Part shown: positions 9,814-20,045 of the stretch, one piece after another | How the letters are laid out: the number at the start of each line of letters is the position of its first letter | Position numbering within the stretch: position 1 is the first letter of the stretch | Source: Taudactylus pleione | Lineage: Eukaryota; Chordata; Amphibia; Anura; Myobatrachidae | Length of the DNA stretch: 64,000 bases | Reading direction: 5' to 3' | Assembly: GCA_031769625.1 (NCBI GenBank) | Contig: JAUIMM010001587.1 | Location: 365,906 to 429,905, forward strand | Made by a program: the position numbers and the translations under genes | Notes under the pieces: generated by a model | Told to the model about the DNA's origin: nothing | The model's input: only the letters and a program-made list of their open reading frames with translations | The model's database searches: none

Positions 9814-11194
9814 TGTGACCGGACGCCCTTCGCCTAGGCCGTCCCTGGTCACGGGTTAGCGCTTTTGGACTCCCACTCACCGTCAGTGACCGCCTGTCAC
9901 TGACTCCGCCCACTGCGCCGTGGGCATTTAATGATGCTGCCACCACCAAACTCTACCATCGGCGTTTGGAACCGCTTATTAGGTACACTCAGGCTCCTGC
10001 CTCGGAACCTGGAACCGCTTCTGCTGCGTATGCGTTTGACTAACTGCGGACACACCTCCTGTTTGGTGTCGGCTGTTCCCACCTGATCCCTCGCAATGGA
10101 CCAGGTCTGCACGGTAGCTTGGCAGAGGGCTTGAACTTGGAGACACGGAGCTCTTACCCAGAACAGCAGGAGAACGGAATAGCGTTTTGGCGCAATTCTG
10201 TTGGTCGCAGGATTGAGTCAATTGAAGTAACGGCAAACGGTGTTTATTTGCTCAATATCTTAAAGAAGACCCTCCCTTCCGTCTGAAGGGGAATATCACA
10301 CAGAAATCAAAACAGCAATTCTCCACAAAGGATTTCCAAAGATGTACCACATACAGGAATCTTATCAGCAGGTCTTCTCCTCACAGAAGTTACAGGGTTG
10401 TACACATACAGGGCTCACAGTCCCTCTTTTTATGTCATTCTAACACACATTACCACAGGGGGTAAGCCCATCTTGTGGTTTCTAACCAATCACCTTAAGT
10501 GCATGACCTGTGCATGTGCTAGCCACATGCACATTTAACATTGTCCCCTATGGACAGTGGGGAGTGGTCACTACCTGGTGTTTTGGTCACCACCCAGGAG
10601 TCAGCTCGTCTAGGGCCGGGGGAGGTTTTCCTAAAAAAAACCATACTTCCAGGAATCTGCTAAGGGACCAGCCCAGCCACCTAAACTTTAAACACAACTG
10701 ATTTATCATACATTATACTGTCTCCTAAAATGTTGATATAACATTTCACAGGAAATGGTAAATGACATTCATCCTTCTGTACATGTAGTGTTTGGCTATA
10801 TGACACCATTCACACCTTCACACAGAGAACTTCCAGTCACCCTATTCATCAGACCTCCTGCTAAGGGAATCACAATCAGCATCTAGTATCTGCAGACATA
10901 GAGGATGGTCATGTCTTATACAGACATATATTCAATAAGTGCATTTTCTCTACAAAATATACATGTAAACCATATAGTGCATAGTCTATTAAATATACGT
11001 TGCTTCATGCACTAATGCATTGCAGATCATCTACAGTGCATTACAGCAATACATATATAGTTTAATACAGTTTATTATAAACCATGTGCAGTGTGCTTTT
11101 ACACTGTCCTTTTAAAAATGACGGCACAGCACGGGGTTTAACCCCTTCACTGCTGTGGCAGCCATTAACCCCGTGTGGCTTGCCTCCGGCCACA
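9814..11194 (-). mobile_element. solo LTR, 1381 bp
   Basis: The element begins TGTGACCGG and ends CCGGCCACA, with TG...CA termini, and is flanked by GTACT at 9809-9813 and 11195-11199, a 5-bp target duplication. On the minus strand a TATA-like ATAAAAAGAGGG box occurs at about 10425-10436, so I orient it minus. No coding region is present, so it is a solo LTR left after recombination. A 5-bp duplication fits Gypsy or some other LTR classes; I cannot name the family. Confidence 0.82.
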
Positions 11195-12757
11195 GTACTG
11201 TACAGTAGTGGGTGCACCGTGCATTGAGAGACAGGCTTCTACTGTACATCTACTGTATGGTTGGAGCGGCGGTCCCTTCGACATCAGGATAAGGTGAGAA
11301 AAGCATTTTTGATAATGTTAGTGCTCTGTTATCGTATTCAGACGAATCTTCTGATACTTCTAGCTCCCTGCCAGTTTGTTCTTTGGGAAACCCAGTGCCA
11401 CGTGCTGCTACAGTAGGGGGGGGGGTTGGAGTTATTTTCACTTTCGACCTCAAGAGCATCTCCGGTGAGAACCTGTGTGCCTGTCTTTTACTGTATGTTT
11501 GTCTCTGCCTATCCTCCTTTCTTCAGGGCGTACAGTGGACCTTGCACTCCGATGCAAGGTAGAGTCTGCACCTGGTATAGGTGAAACTCTGGATCTGAGG
11601 CCAAAAGTGCCAGTGATGATTTTAACTTAAAAGCCTAATCTTTTTGTGTACTGTAGTCCTCGGTCCAGTAGGGCGTATCGGTCGGCATTGAGGAAGGACT
11701 GTTCTCACGTCATCTCCTTCCTCCTACTGTATGTACTGTACAGTAGTCATGTCCGTGTCCAGCTTGGAATTCCAGGACATAGCGGGGGACAGTAGAGGAC
11801 TACGGGGGTGGAAAGCTAAAGAAGTTCCCCCCCCCCTCTGTACAGCATGTTACTGTAGGTTAAATAAAAATTGTCATTAATTTATACAATTGGTGTTTGT
11901 ACTGTATGTAATTCAGTCTTTAAGTGCGCCTGAGACCCAACACGTGCATCTGTCATTAAAAAGGTACAAAAAGTCAATAACGCACAGATGCAGGGGTGTA
12001 TCGTACTATTGGACAGGATTTCACTCACCAGGGGCGCGCCGGCCAATGGGGGTTGCCACCCACAGTCATATACTGTACAGTATCCCTGTTGCCCATCACA
12101 GTGATTTCACAGCTGCCCGGCACTTACAGTAGAATACAGTACAGTAGACATACAGTACTGTATACACTGAGGGACGTTTTCAATTTAGGGGTGGTCTATT
12201 TACTTTTTTTAGCCGGTCTTGTCTTTTCACTCCAAGGGGTGTATTTACTGTTCTAAGCAGTGTTAGGAGACAGAGTGAAAAGTGATAAAAAAGTGATAAG
12301 GTGTCAGTCAATCAGCTCCCAACTGTCATTTTTCAAACACAACCTGTGAGATGACAGTTGGGAGAACATTGGTTGGCAATTTTTCACCCATTGGAGCAAA
12401 AACACGTGATTGGCTAAAAAAAGTTTCGCAGATTATGTCATTTCGCCAGGCGTAAAATTATCGCTGTATTCAATTTGAAAGCTTTTCCGCCTACCGTAGG
12501 CGGGAAGTCAATGCAATGTACAGTAAGACAGTATGTGAAAAAGTTTCGCCTACTGTATGAATAGCAGGCGGAAAAAATTGGTGAATTGGGGTGCAATGTT
12601 GCAGGAAGCCTTCAACGTGCAGCCTTAAGACAGTCCCCTAAAGGTACTGTAAACTGCGTAACTTTTTTTTTTTTTTAAAAAGTCAGAACACACTAAAAAT
12701 TCACTTTTATTTTGCGGGCGGAAGAAAAAAAATTGGGTGGAATAAGTGAAACTTGTA
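11195..12757. other. TACNGTA-saturated repeat region
   Basis: No gene is supported. The stretch contains many TACTGTA/TACAGTA/TACCGTA motifs, often doubled (tactgtacagta). Around 12480-12600 there is an inverted-repeat element with ccgcc...ggcgg arms that carries such insertions. A long poly-T tract lies near 12664. Confidence 0.6.
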
Positions 12758-12920
12758 GGGGTAAATTTACTAAGATGGGAGTTCTATTTAAGAAGTTACT
12801 GTACTGTATGTTGCCCATAGCAAAAAATCAGATTCTACTTCTCATTTATCTACAGTAGCACCTTCTAGAAGATACAGTAATACTTCTTAATAGCACTCCC
12901 ATCTTAGTACATTTACCCCC
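12758..12920. mobile_element. palindromic MITE with TA flanks
   Basis: The ends GGGGTAAATTTACTAAGATG and its near complement ...CATCTTAGTACATTTACCCC face each other and are flanked by TA (12756-12757 and 12921-12922). The family is familiar to me from frog genomes. This copy has extra CAGTA after TA in ctacagtagcacc (about 12850) and gatacagtaata (about 12873) relative to the consensus I remember. Confidence 0.72.
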
Positions 12921-13105
12921 TAATATATAAAATGTACTGGGTTTAGTAAGGGTTGGATAACAATATTGAACAAAAGTAGCGAAGACTTAACAAAAAAAAA
13001 AAAAAAAGTGCTACATGGGTATACCGTAGATCTGGGCATGCGCCTGAGATACGATGACGTACAGTATTGTAGGAAACACTCAAAGCCAGGTGCAACCTTG
13101 GTATT

Positions 13106-13190
13106 GCAGGCGGTTGTAGTGTAATGGTAAATAATCAAACCAATACATTACGCTGCCTGTACAACCCTTTTGCAGGTTCGAAACTTGAAA
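13106..13190 (+). other. tRNA-like sequence 1
   Basis: An A-box-like tgtagtgtaatggta (about 13115) and a B-box-like ggttcgaaact (13175-13185) are spaced as in a tRNA, within a block starting gcaggcggttg. The arms pair poorly, so this is a tRNA-derived repeat or pseudogene, not a confident tRNA gene. Confidence 0.5.
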
Positions 13191-13342
13191 GGTTACACTT
13201 TTTATTTTTTATTATTATTACACAGTCAAGGTTACACTTTTTTGTCATAAAGTACTGTGGCATAGAAATACCAGAATTTCTGGATAATGTATTAGTGAAG
13301 ATTTAAAACAAAATAAAATTACCGTATACAATATATATTTTA

Positions 13343-13420
13343 AAGGTCTCGAACCAGTGGGACAAGAAAATGGTAGATGCAGTAGGGCTAGGCATTAGCC
13401 CCCTAGACTACTGCATCTAC
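13343..13420 (-). other. tRNA-like sequence 2
   Basis: On the minus strand, an A-box-like tagtctagggggctaatg and a B-box ggttcgagacc (13345-13355) appear in tRNA order and spacing. It looks like a SINE-head or tRNA pseudogene. Confidence 0.5.
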
Positions 13421-13732
13421 TGTACTGTAGTTCCTAGAGTCAGGGAATCACTACAATGTCTACCGTATTGTACTTACAACTACAGTTGTAAGTACCGTAT
13501 AATACAGACAACTGGGCATGCGCAGTGCTATGAGACTCAATACGCCACAGTGTAGCGCGCAACTAGCAATGCGGTATACTGTATGGCGTACCGTATGGAG
13601 CAACAAACTACAGTACTGTAGCTGGGCACATCTACAGTACAATATATTGATTTTTGTAAGGGTTGGATAACAAGACTGAACTACAGTACTATAGTGAACA
13701 TTAAAAAAATAAATTAAATTATCAAGGTCTCG

Positions 13733-13795
13733 AACATAAGGAGAGAAGTGTAAGCAAGACGGATCACCTAAGCCCTTGCTCACAAGTCTCTCCTA
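13733..13795 (-). other. tRNA-like sequence 3
   Basis: The minus strand shows gcaagggcttaggtgat followed by a B-box-like tgttcgagacc (13735-13745). It is similar in layout to the sequence at 13343-13420 but more decayed. Confidence 0.45.
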
Positions 13796-13850
13796 GTCCT
13801 CTACAGTACTTTATGTGACATCTACAGTAAGTACCATACGATGAAGTACT

Positions 13851-13937
13851 CAGGCGTCTGTAGCGTAGAGGTAAGAAATCGAACTTCTACATTGCAGACG
13901 TCTGTACAACCCGGTTCCGGGTTCGAAACCTGGAAGC
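13851..13937 (+). other. tRNA-like sequence 4
   Basis: A-box-like tgtagcgtagaggta (13859) and B-box gggttcgaaacc (13919-13930) lie in a block resembling the one at 13106 in order, spacing and downstream cagtcaaggttacac sequence. This suggests a duplicated unit. Confidence 0.5.
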
Positions 13938-14642
13938 TTAAACTTTTTTTTCATTATTATTAGACAGTCAAGGTTACACTTTTTATTTTTAATATTATTA
14001 TTACAGTCAATGTAATAATAATATTAACACACTTTCACTGTGTGTGAATCATGACCCGCTACTGTACAGTATGATCTTCCATACTGTACGCCATACATAG
14101 CCATAGCGCTACAAGGGTATGGCTATGGCGCAGCACCACTGGCAATGCATTGCAACCCCGTCACTGGGCACGTGCCAGAGATCCTATTTGTACCGTAACC
14201 CATCAGAACTGGCTATAAGTTACCACAACGCAAACTGTGCTGACATTGACGCAATTTTGCGGTTTAAACGCGGAGTCAGTTTGTACTATAGGGACCCCTC
14301 TCTTATAGAGTCAACTATCAGTTACTGAACATATTAAATTACTAAACTTTCAAAGTCTAGGACAGCATTGTCATTGACGCAAGTTTGCGCTCTGCATCAC
14401 AGTCTGTATGTAATAAACAGCCTTCCCTACAAACTACTGTTAGTCCACTACTGTAGCACTTTATGAAGTCATGAATTTACTATTGTGTATACTGTGCGGT
14501 AAGTCTATGTACAATAATAAAAATCCTATTTTCGCTGTTTGACTCCCGAAGCACTGGGCAGGCATGCGCTCCACATGTACTGTATTGAATACTTAATATT
14601 TTAAGTGAAGATTTTAAAAATTAAAAAAAACAACATATTTTC

Positions 14643-14722
14643 AAGTTCTCAAACTCACGGAACAAGAAGAGGGGAGAAGCAGTGAGACTAGGCATTAGAC
14701 CGCTAGGCCACACACTTCACCC
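14643..14722 (-). other. tRNA-like sequence 5
   Basis: On the minus strand tggcctagcggtctaatg (A box) and gtgagtttgagaac (decayed B box) have tRNA spacing. With four others within 1.6 kb it forms a cluster of tRNA-derived repeats on both strands. Confidence 0.45.
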
Positions 14723-14859
14723 ATTACTAGAGTTCTGTAGTTTATAAAGTTTAATGTCTAAGTCTGGGACTGTGCCGACAGTATTTACATTTGCGCAAAC
14801 ACAGTATGATTTCAACCGCACAGTCAGTGGGTAATACAGAGCTTAATGATTTCAAACTG

Positions 14860-15345
14860 GATTAGACATTCTTCTACCGCTTTATTATACCGTACATTCC
14901 TGATTCCACGTGGAAAACGCTGTAATACTGTATAGTGTACCGAATCACCGCTTCTGTCAAACAATCATCGGGCGGTGATACAGAACATACCGTACGGTAC
15001 ATTGGAAATCACACGCATGCGCTATGTAGTTTAGGAAAAGTGACACCTGGTGGGCAAAATGTTGTATTACACGTAATGAAATCACACGCATGGGCTATGT
15101 AGTTTAGGAAAAGTGACACCTGGTGGGCAAAATGTTGTATTACACGTAATGAAATCAGACGCATGCGCTATGTAGTTTAGGAAAAGTGACATCTGGTGGG
15201 CAAAAATGTTGTATTACACGTAATGACTTTTTTCATTACTAAACTTTCTTTGTGGCGCGACTCATGGCGTGGTGTGAGGCTCGCCATGCGTGGCGTGAGA
15301 GATAACGCTGTGATGCCACGTTATAGCTGGGCACATCAGTATGCT
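14860..15345 (+). repeat. dispersed repeat, copy A
   Basis: Shares long blocks with 24655-24950: the segment around tggaaaacgctgta, the block ttaggaaaagtgacacctgg, and agctgggcacatc at the end. Copy A additionally carries a threefold 73-bp array and extra CCGTA-type insertions at TA sites. Confidence 0.85.
15005..15224 (+). repeat. 3 x 73-bp tandem repeat
   Basis: Units starting gaaatcacacgcatg begin at 15005, 15078 and 15151. The homologous repeat at about 24785 has a single, shorter version, so the triplication is specific to this copy. Confidence 0.93.
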
Positions 15346-15512
15346 TCAATTCCCTAGGTGTGTGATGTCATTTTTGGACCTAATTGATCCTATAAATAGC
15401 TGACCATACTTGTATTCCCAATGCAGACACATACCTTTTTAAAAAAATATAAATATAGGTTTGACATTGTTTAAAGTTACTTCCTCATAACGTATTTCTT
15501 AAAAAATTTTAG

Positions 15513-15845
15513 GTTATGCGGGATACCCAAATAAGAGCTGGTTGTTAAGCCCATTATCCAATCCCCATAGTGATGCTGAGTAAAAGGTACCAGACAGCAC
15601 ACATAGCATCGATGGGAGTAATTGAAAGGATCTTTGGTGCACTTAAAAGACGTTTTCGGTGTTTAGATCGTAGCGGCGGTGTGTTGCTTTATTCCCCGGA
15701 AAAGGTTTGCAGCATCATCAATGCCTGTTGCATTCTGCATAACATACGTGTTGCAAACCGTTTTCCGGTGAATATTGATCCTACGGTTTGCCAGGATGCA
15801 GACCTTTCTCAGCACCGCCGGAGGGTACAGACGACGGAGCATTAG
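15513..15845 (+). pseudogene. HARBI1-like nuclease, last exon fragment
   Basis: After a TTTTAG acceptor the exon reads GYAGYPNKSWLLSPL, then after a shift VIERIFGALKRRFRCLDRSGG and VCSIINACCILHNIRVANRF, and ends at TAG (15843-15845). The catalytic Asp of the usual GDSGYP is replaced (GYAGYP), while the Glu of VIER is present. This is a different family from the copy at 3490. No upstream nuclease exon is visible nearby. Confidence 0.8.
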
Positions 15846-16179
15846 TATTTTACCTGTAAGTATATGTTTTTAACAATTTTAATTGTGTTGATTTTCAAAA
15901 TTGATAACAAAGATAATACTAAGCATTTTTATTGTTTTTTTTTCTAGCTTGATGTTCTTTAGGGAGAGATGTAATGAAGGCCGCAAGTTGTGTCCTCCTG
16001 TTGAGGCATTTAGTTTTTATCCCCCAGTTGTGGATTCTTTTTTTTTTGTTAAGGTTGGTTTATTTTTTTAATTTTCTGCTTTGGCCTATTTTATAGTTGC
16101 ATTTTTTCTAAAAAAAAAGATTTGTTTTGTGGTTTATTTTGTAGTTTTGTTTCAAAAATTATTTTGGATGGTTGCTTGA

Positions 16180-17655
16180 TGCCTTTGTGTGATGGAGAAA
16201 GAATCCTGATGCCTCTCTAGTCAACTTTTCAACCCTGCTTTCATGACGACTTCTCGTCTGACCATCCAAATGAGGCCCTTGACCCTGCACGCATGTGACC
16301 ACCTTCTGCGCTGATAGCACAGAAGACGCACCAGTTTGATACAGGTGAGTTAATGTCCGATAGAGACAAGATGCTGTTGTTCATAACCAAATGACAATGT
16401 TTTGTCTGATGATTTATTTTATCTTCTTCCATGCTCTACTATGCGAATCTATTTCAGCTTATCCTGCTGCCTTTATAGATCCCCGCTCTAGGAGAGTGGA
16501 AGACATCTGATTCCGCGAATGACCTGCCTGGCCTTTGTGTGATGGGAGAAAGTATCCTGATCCCTCTCTAGTCCGGCAAGCAAATCTTCAACCCTGCTTC
16601 CATGACGACAATTCGTCTGACCATCCTAGTGATGCCCCTCACCCTGCACGCATGAAACCACCCTCTGCGCTCACAGCACAGGAGACGCTGCAGTTTGATA
16701 CAGGTGAGTTAATGTCCAATAGACAAAAGAAGCTGTTGGTCTTATCATATTTATAAGTTGTAACCTCCTCTTTTTTATGCTTTTTAATGTGTTTAATTTT
16801 TGTTATTCTCATGCAAATTTAGCTGCTATATGTTCATCTCCTGCCTTGGGAGAGTGTCAAACATGTGATTTTTATTTTCTTTTATAGCTGATAAGGGACT
16901 GAGTACCTAATTCAGAGCCGCTAGTAAGCAGCCGATAGTAAGCAACCGCGCATGCGCACACCTTGTTCTGCGGGTGCGCGAAGTACTCTGTGCGATCGCA
17001 ATCCGCTCGCTCGCCCAGCAACCACAGCCCAGTGTAATGAGTGACAGGAAAGGCCGTTTGCGGGTGGTAACAGGGGCAGGACACTAATAACGGGGGAGTG
17101 GAGGTGCGAACGCAGGCGTGCCTGAGTGTTTAAACGCCATTTGTAAGGCGTGCATAATTAACAGGCAGCATCATAGTACACATCACAAGCGTGTTTTTTA
17201 CACTGAAGTTTTCGCAGTGCTTGCGGCAGGGTAAGGCAACCACAAGCTCTGCATTCACTTCCGAAGGTACTTCCTGGAGATGACGTGCGCTACTTACTGG
17301 GTGTCTCTACATACGCTAATGGGTGTCTGCATACACAAAGCGATCGCAAAGACAAAATGGGCGTGCTTATGCCTTTCCGAGCGAGCGCCTGCCAAGCCGT
17401 CACTTAGCCGAATTTGCATACACTGGGGTGCGAGCTATCGCATCTAGCGAGCGACTCTGAATTAGGTCGTGAGTTTCTTGTGAAGCTTATCACCAACAAT
17501 TACCTCTTGGCGGAAACACATCCGTTTGTGTGACCATCCTGAACAACCAGAGACTGCATGGCTGTGACGATGTTCAAAATCAAATGATTTTCATTTACTT
17601 TAGGTAAGTTTGAAGACTAATTAATGTGATCTGGAATCAAAGGAGAGTGTCCAAT
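16180..17655 (+). pseudogene. repeated exon of a putative Harbinger accessory gene
   Basis: A block beginning gcctttgtgtgatgg at about 16180 recurs at 16532 with the same order of motifs: ctgaccatcc, ccctgcacgcatg, agtttgatacaggtgagtt and gggagagtg or gagagtgga. A third, shorter version lies at about 17475-17655. Each block ends its open stretch at a GTGAGT or GTAAGT donor, so an exon plus intron was duplicated in tandem. Its position just after a Harbinger nuclease exon suggests a Myb-like partner gene, but no domain is clear. A MITE (16905-17467) splits copies two and three. Confidence 0.5.
16905..17467. mobile_element. MITE, Harbinger-like, 563 bp
   Basis: The ends are ACCTAATTCAGAG at 16905-16917 and its exact complement CTCTGAATTAGGT at 17455-17467. 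The interior has gcgagcg and gcatgcgc motifs like the subterminal part of the large Harbinger. Flanks agt and cgt are an imperfect 3-bp match. No coding capacity. Confidence 0.7.
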
Positions 17656-18514
17656 GCAGCTGTCATGGAGGACAATTTATCATTGAAATGTTGCCGTTTA
17701 AACCATGAAAACACACGTTTGGGGTTGTAAACGGAAATATGTGTATTATGGAGGAACCACACCAAGGATCTTTGATAACTGGTGAGATCCCTCCATGCCC
17801 ACCTGTAGCCGCTTCCCCCCTAGGTTTATATGTAGGATGCGATGCAGGCCAATGTACCAATAAGCGAATTTCCAAGCATTGTCCATATTGGCCCCTGAAG
17901 CTAGCTTCATGTCGAGATAGTGTTAGCCGCTGTAGCCTATGGGTACTTGCCTAATTTCAGACCAGCGTAGGGATCCCCCGGAACCCTCTGGGGGCAAAGG
18001 TCGTGGCTCATGTGCAGTACCCGGCACCGCGCTCTCTGCTTGCATAGTAGGGACGGCCCCTTTTTCGGAACCTGTCTTGCAGCACCTGCTGGTTAATACA
18101 TCCATCTGGTATGATCAAATTGTGAAATGTTAACATGGCTGGTACTAAGATGATGGTATGGCTTAGCAAAATGGGCTCAATCATTAATGAGCCCTATGAT
18201 GATATAGCAACTAGGAAATGTTGATTTTGCGTGTGCCATGGCATTTTAGAACATTGAATCAATAAACCACAAGTTGAGTCAATGTGATAGTAATTAAACT
18301 TTTACATTTTTGCAAATAATTTTGTTCTTCCTGAAATCTCCCTGAATAAAATACAAAAATTACCTGGACTGTGTGTAACCTAATACTAAAGACAAAAAAT
18401 GTCATTGTATTTGCTTTTATTAATAGGCTATTTCCTTTATTGATAATCTTATGGGTGATTGTTTGTATATATCCGAAAATTAACTATTGTCTTGCCATTA
18501 GGATGTTTGATATC
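17656..18514. other. no gene recognised
   Basis: Mixed-composition sequence with short unconserved open frames on both strands. A GC-richer patch around 17770-18080 shows no domain or splice pattern I can support. Confidence 0.4.
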
Positions 18515-18760
18515 TTAAGCTGGGTACACACCTGATTGTCCAGTGTGTTTTATACGATACTGTATGGTCTGTGAACGACGTCGTTCACATACATATTGCA
18601 TCATCTCTGCTGCACAGCCGATGGCCAACCTCTCGGCAGATATATTGGGACATCGTTCTGTGTGTATGGCCGACCAGCCGAGCAACGATAGTTTTGGGCG
18701 TTCAGCGTATCACCTGGAGGGCTCATCTTCCTTGGCGTGTGTCAGGATCCAGCTGGCAGC
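18515..18760 (+). mobile_element. MITE end with TTAA junction
   Basis: TTAA at 18515-18518 is followed by gctgggtacacacctgattg, an end type I recognise from frog TTAA-targeting or hAT-type MITEs. The interior repeats short gacgtcgttc-like palindromes. A second gggtacacacatgcaagat end occurs at about 19482. A matching right terminus was not found, so the limits are uncertain. Confidence 0.4.
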
Positions 18761-19544
18761 AGCTGTCTCATTGGGAACTTGACATGTCCTGCATTTGGGG
18801 CAGAGACAGCTTTGGAGGTAAGGCAGGTACCGGGAAGAGGGAGCCAATGATGGGAGCCCTGGCCAGCAGGAGCCGTGAACTGTTCCTGTGGGCATGGTCA
18901 CAGCAATCCAATGTGCCAAAACCAGCAGAAGCATTGACAGTGACTGATGTGCAGGTACAGTGAGTAACGTGCGGGAGCAGCGGGGACTTTGTGTGTATGG
19001 GCAAGTGCATACTGAGGCCATAACTTCAACAGATCACTAATATTTGGTCAAATGGCACTACAATTATGGGTTTTACCTGTAAGCGGACATTTGGCTGTAT
19101 TTAGCTCATTTACAAATCACAAAAAGTGAGTGTCTAACATAAATATGGCATGTAAAATGCAAGTAATTTTTAAGGGGACCCAAAACTGTTGTGATGTGGT
19201 CTAAGGGGCACTTAATTTAGTACAGTATTACGAAGGCTAAACTCAAATTATTCTTGTGGGTGAAAAGTTAAATGTTTCCATAATAAATTATTAGTGTGGC
19301 ATATATGCTATTTCTATGCTTTTCCCGTTAATCAAAGGTAGAAGTTTTTAATTCAATGTTATTGGCGTTTTTCAAATCTTCTCCAAGCCTCGTGTTTGCT
19401 TTTGAAAAACTGAGGTGGCCACTTAACAACCCTGCATGTCTTTACCTAGTGGACCTCCTTCAGCAGTGTAGTGAAAACATGGGTACACACATGCAAGATA
19501 TATCCGCAAATCAAACGATCTGCAGATACGTTGACGTTATGTTT

Positions 19545-20045
19545 GGAGGAAACCAGCCAGGCGCTGCTCATCACCAGGCTAATACCATCCCTACAGTGAA
19601 GCATGGTGGTGGCAGCATCATGCTGTGGGGATGTTTTTCAGCGGCAGGAACTGGGAGACTAGTCGGCATAGAGGGAGAGATGATTGCAGCAATATTTCAG
19701 AGACATCCTGGATGAAAACCTGCCCCACAGCGCTCTCGACCTCAGACCGGTGCGACTGTTCATCTTTCAGCAGGAGAGCGACCCTAAGCACACAGCCAAG
19801 ATATCAAAGGAGTGGCTTCAGGACAACTCTGTGAATGTCATTGAATGGCCCAGCCAGAGCCCAGACTAGAATCCAATTGAACATCTCTCTGGAGAGATCT
19901 GAAAATGGCTGTGCACCGACGCTTCCCATCCAACCTGATGGAGCTTGAGAGGTGCTGCAAAGAGGAATGGGCAAAACTGACCAAAGATAGGTGTGCCAAG
20001 CTTGTGGCATCATATTCAAATAGACTTGAGGCTGTAATTGCCTAA
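19545..20045 (+). pseudogene. Tc1-like transposase, C-terminal half, dead
   Basis: Frames across this stretch give [59 protein letters not shown] and NVIEWPSQSPD then NPIEHL, the standard order of a fish/amphibian Tc1 catalytic domain. The usual QQDNDPKH is QQESDPKH, so the second catalytic Asp has become Glu, and a TAG follows SPD. Spacing to the final Glu is still 34 residues. A one-base shift lies near 19690. The N-terminal half and left repeat are missing. Confidence 0.85.

Noticed and set aside
9387..9859. Tyr/Cys-rich frames of 130-140 residues
   Set aside because: They translate TACTGTA-rich DNA and show no homology or conserved pattern.
13106..13190. Functional tRNA gene
   Set aside because: The A and B box motifs are present, but acceptor and anticodon arms do not pair convincingly and related decayed copies surround it.
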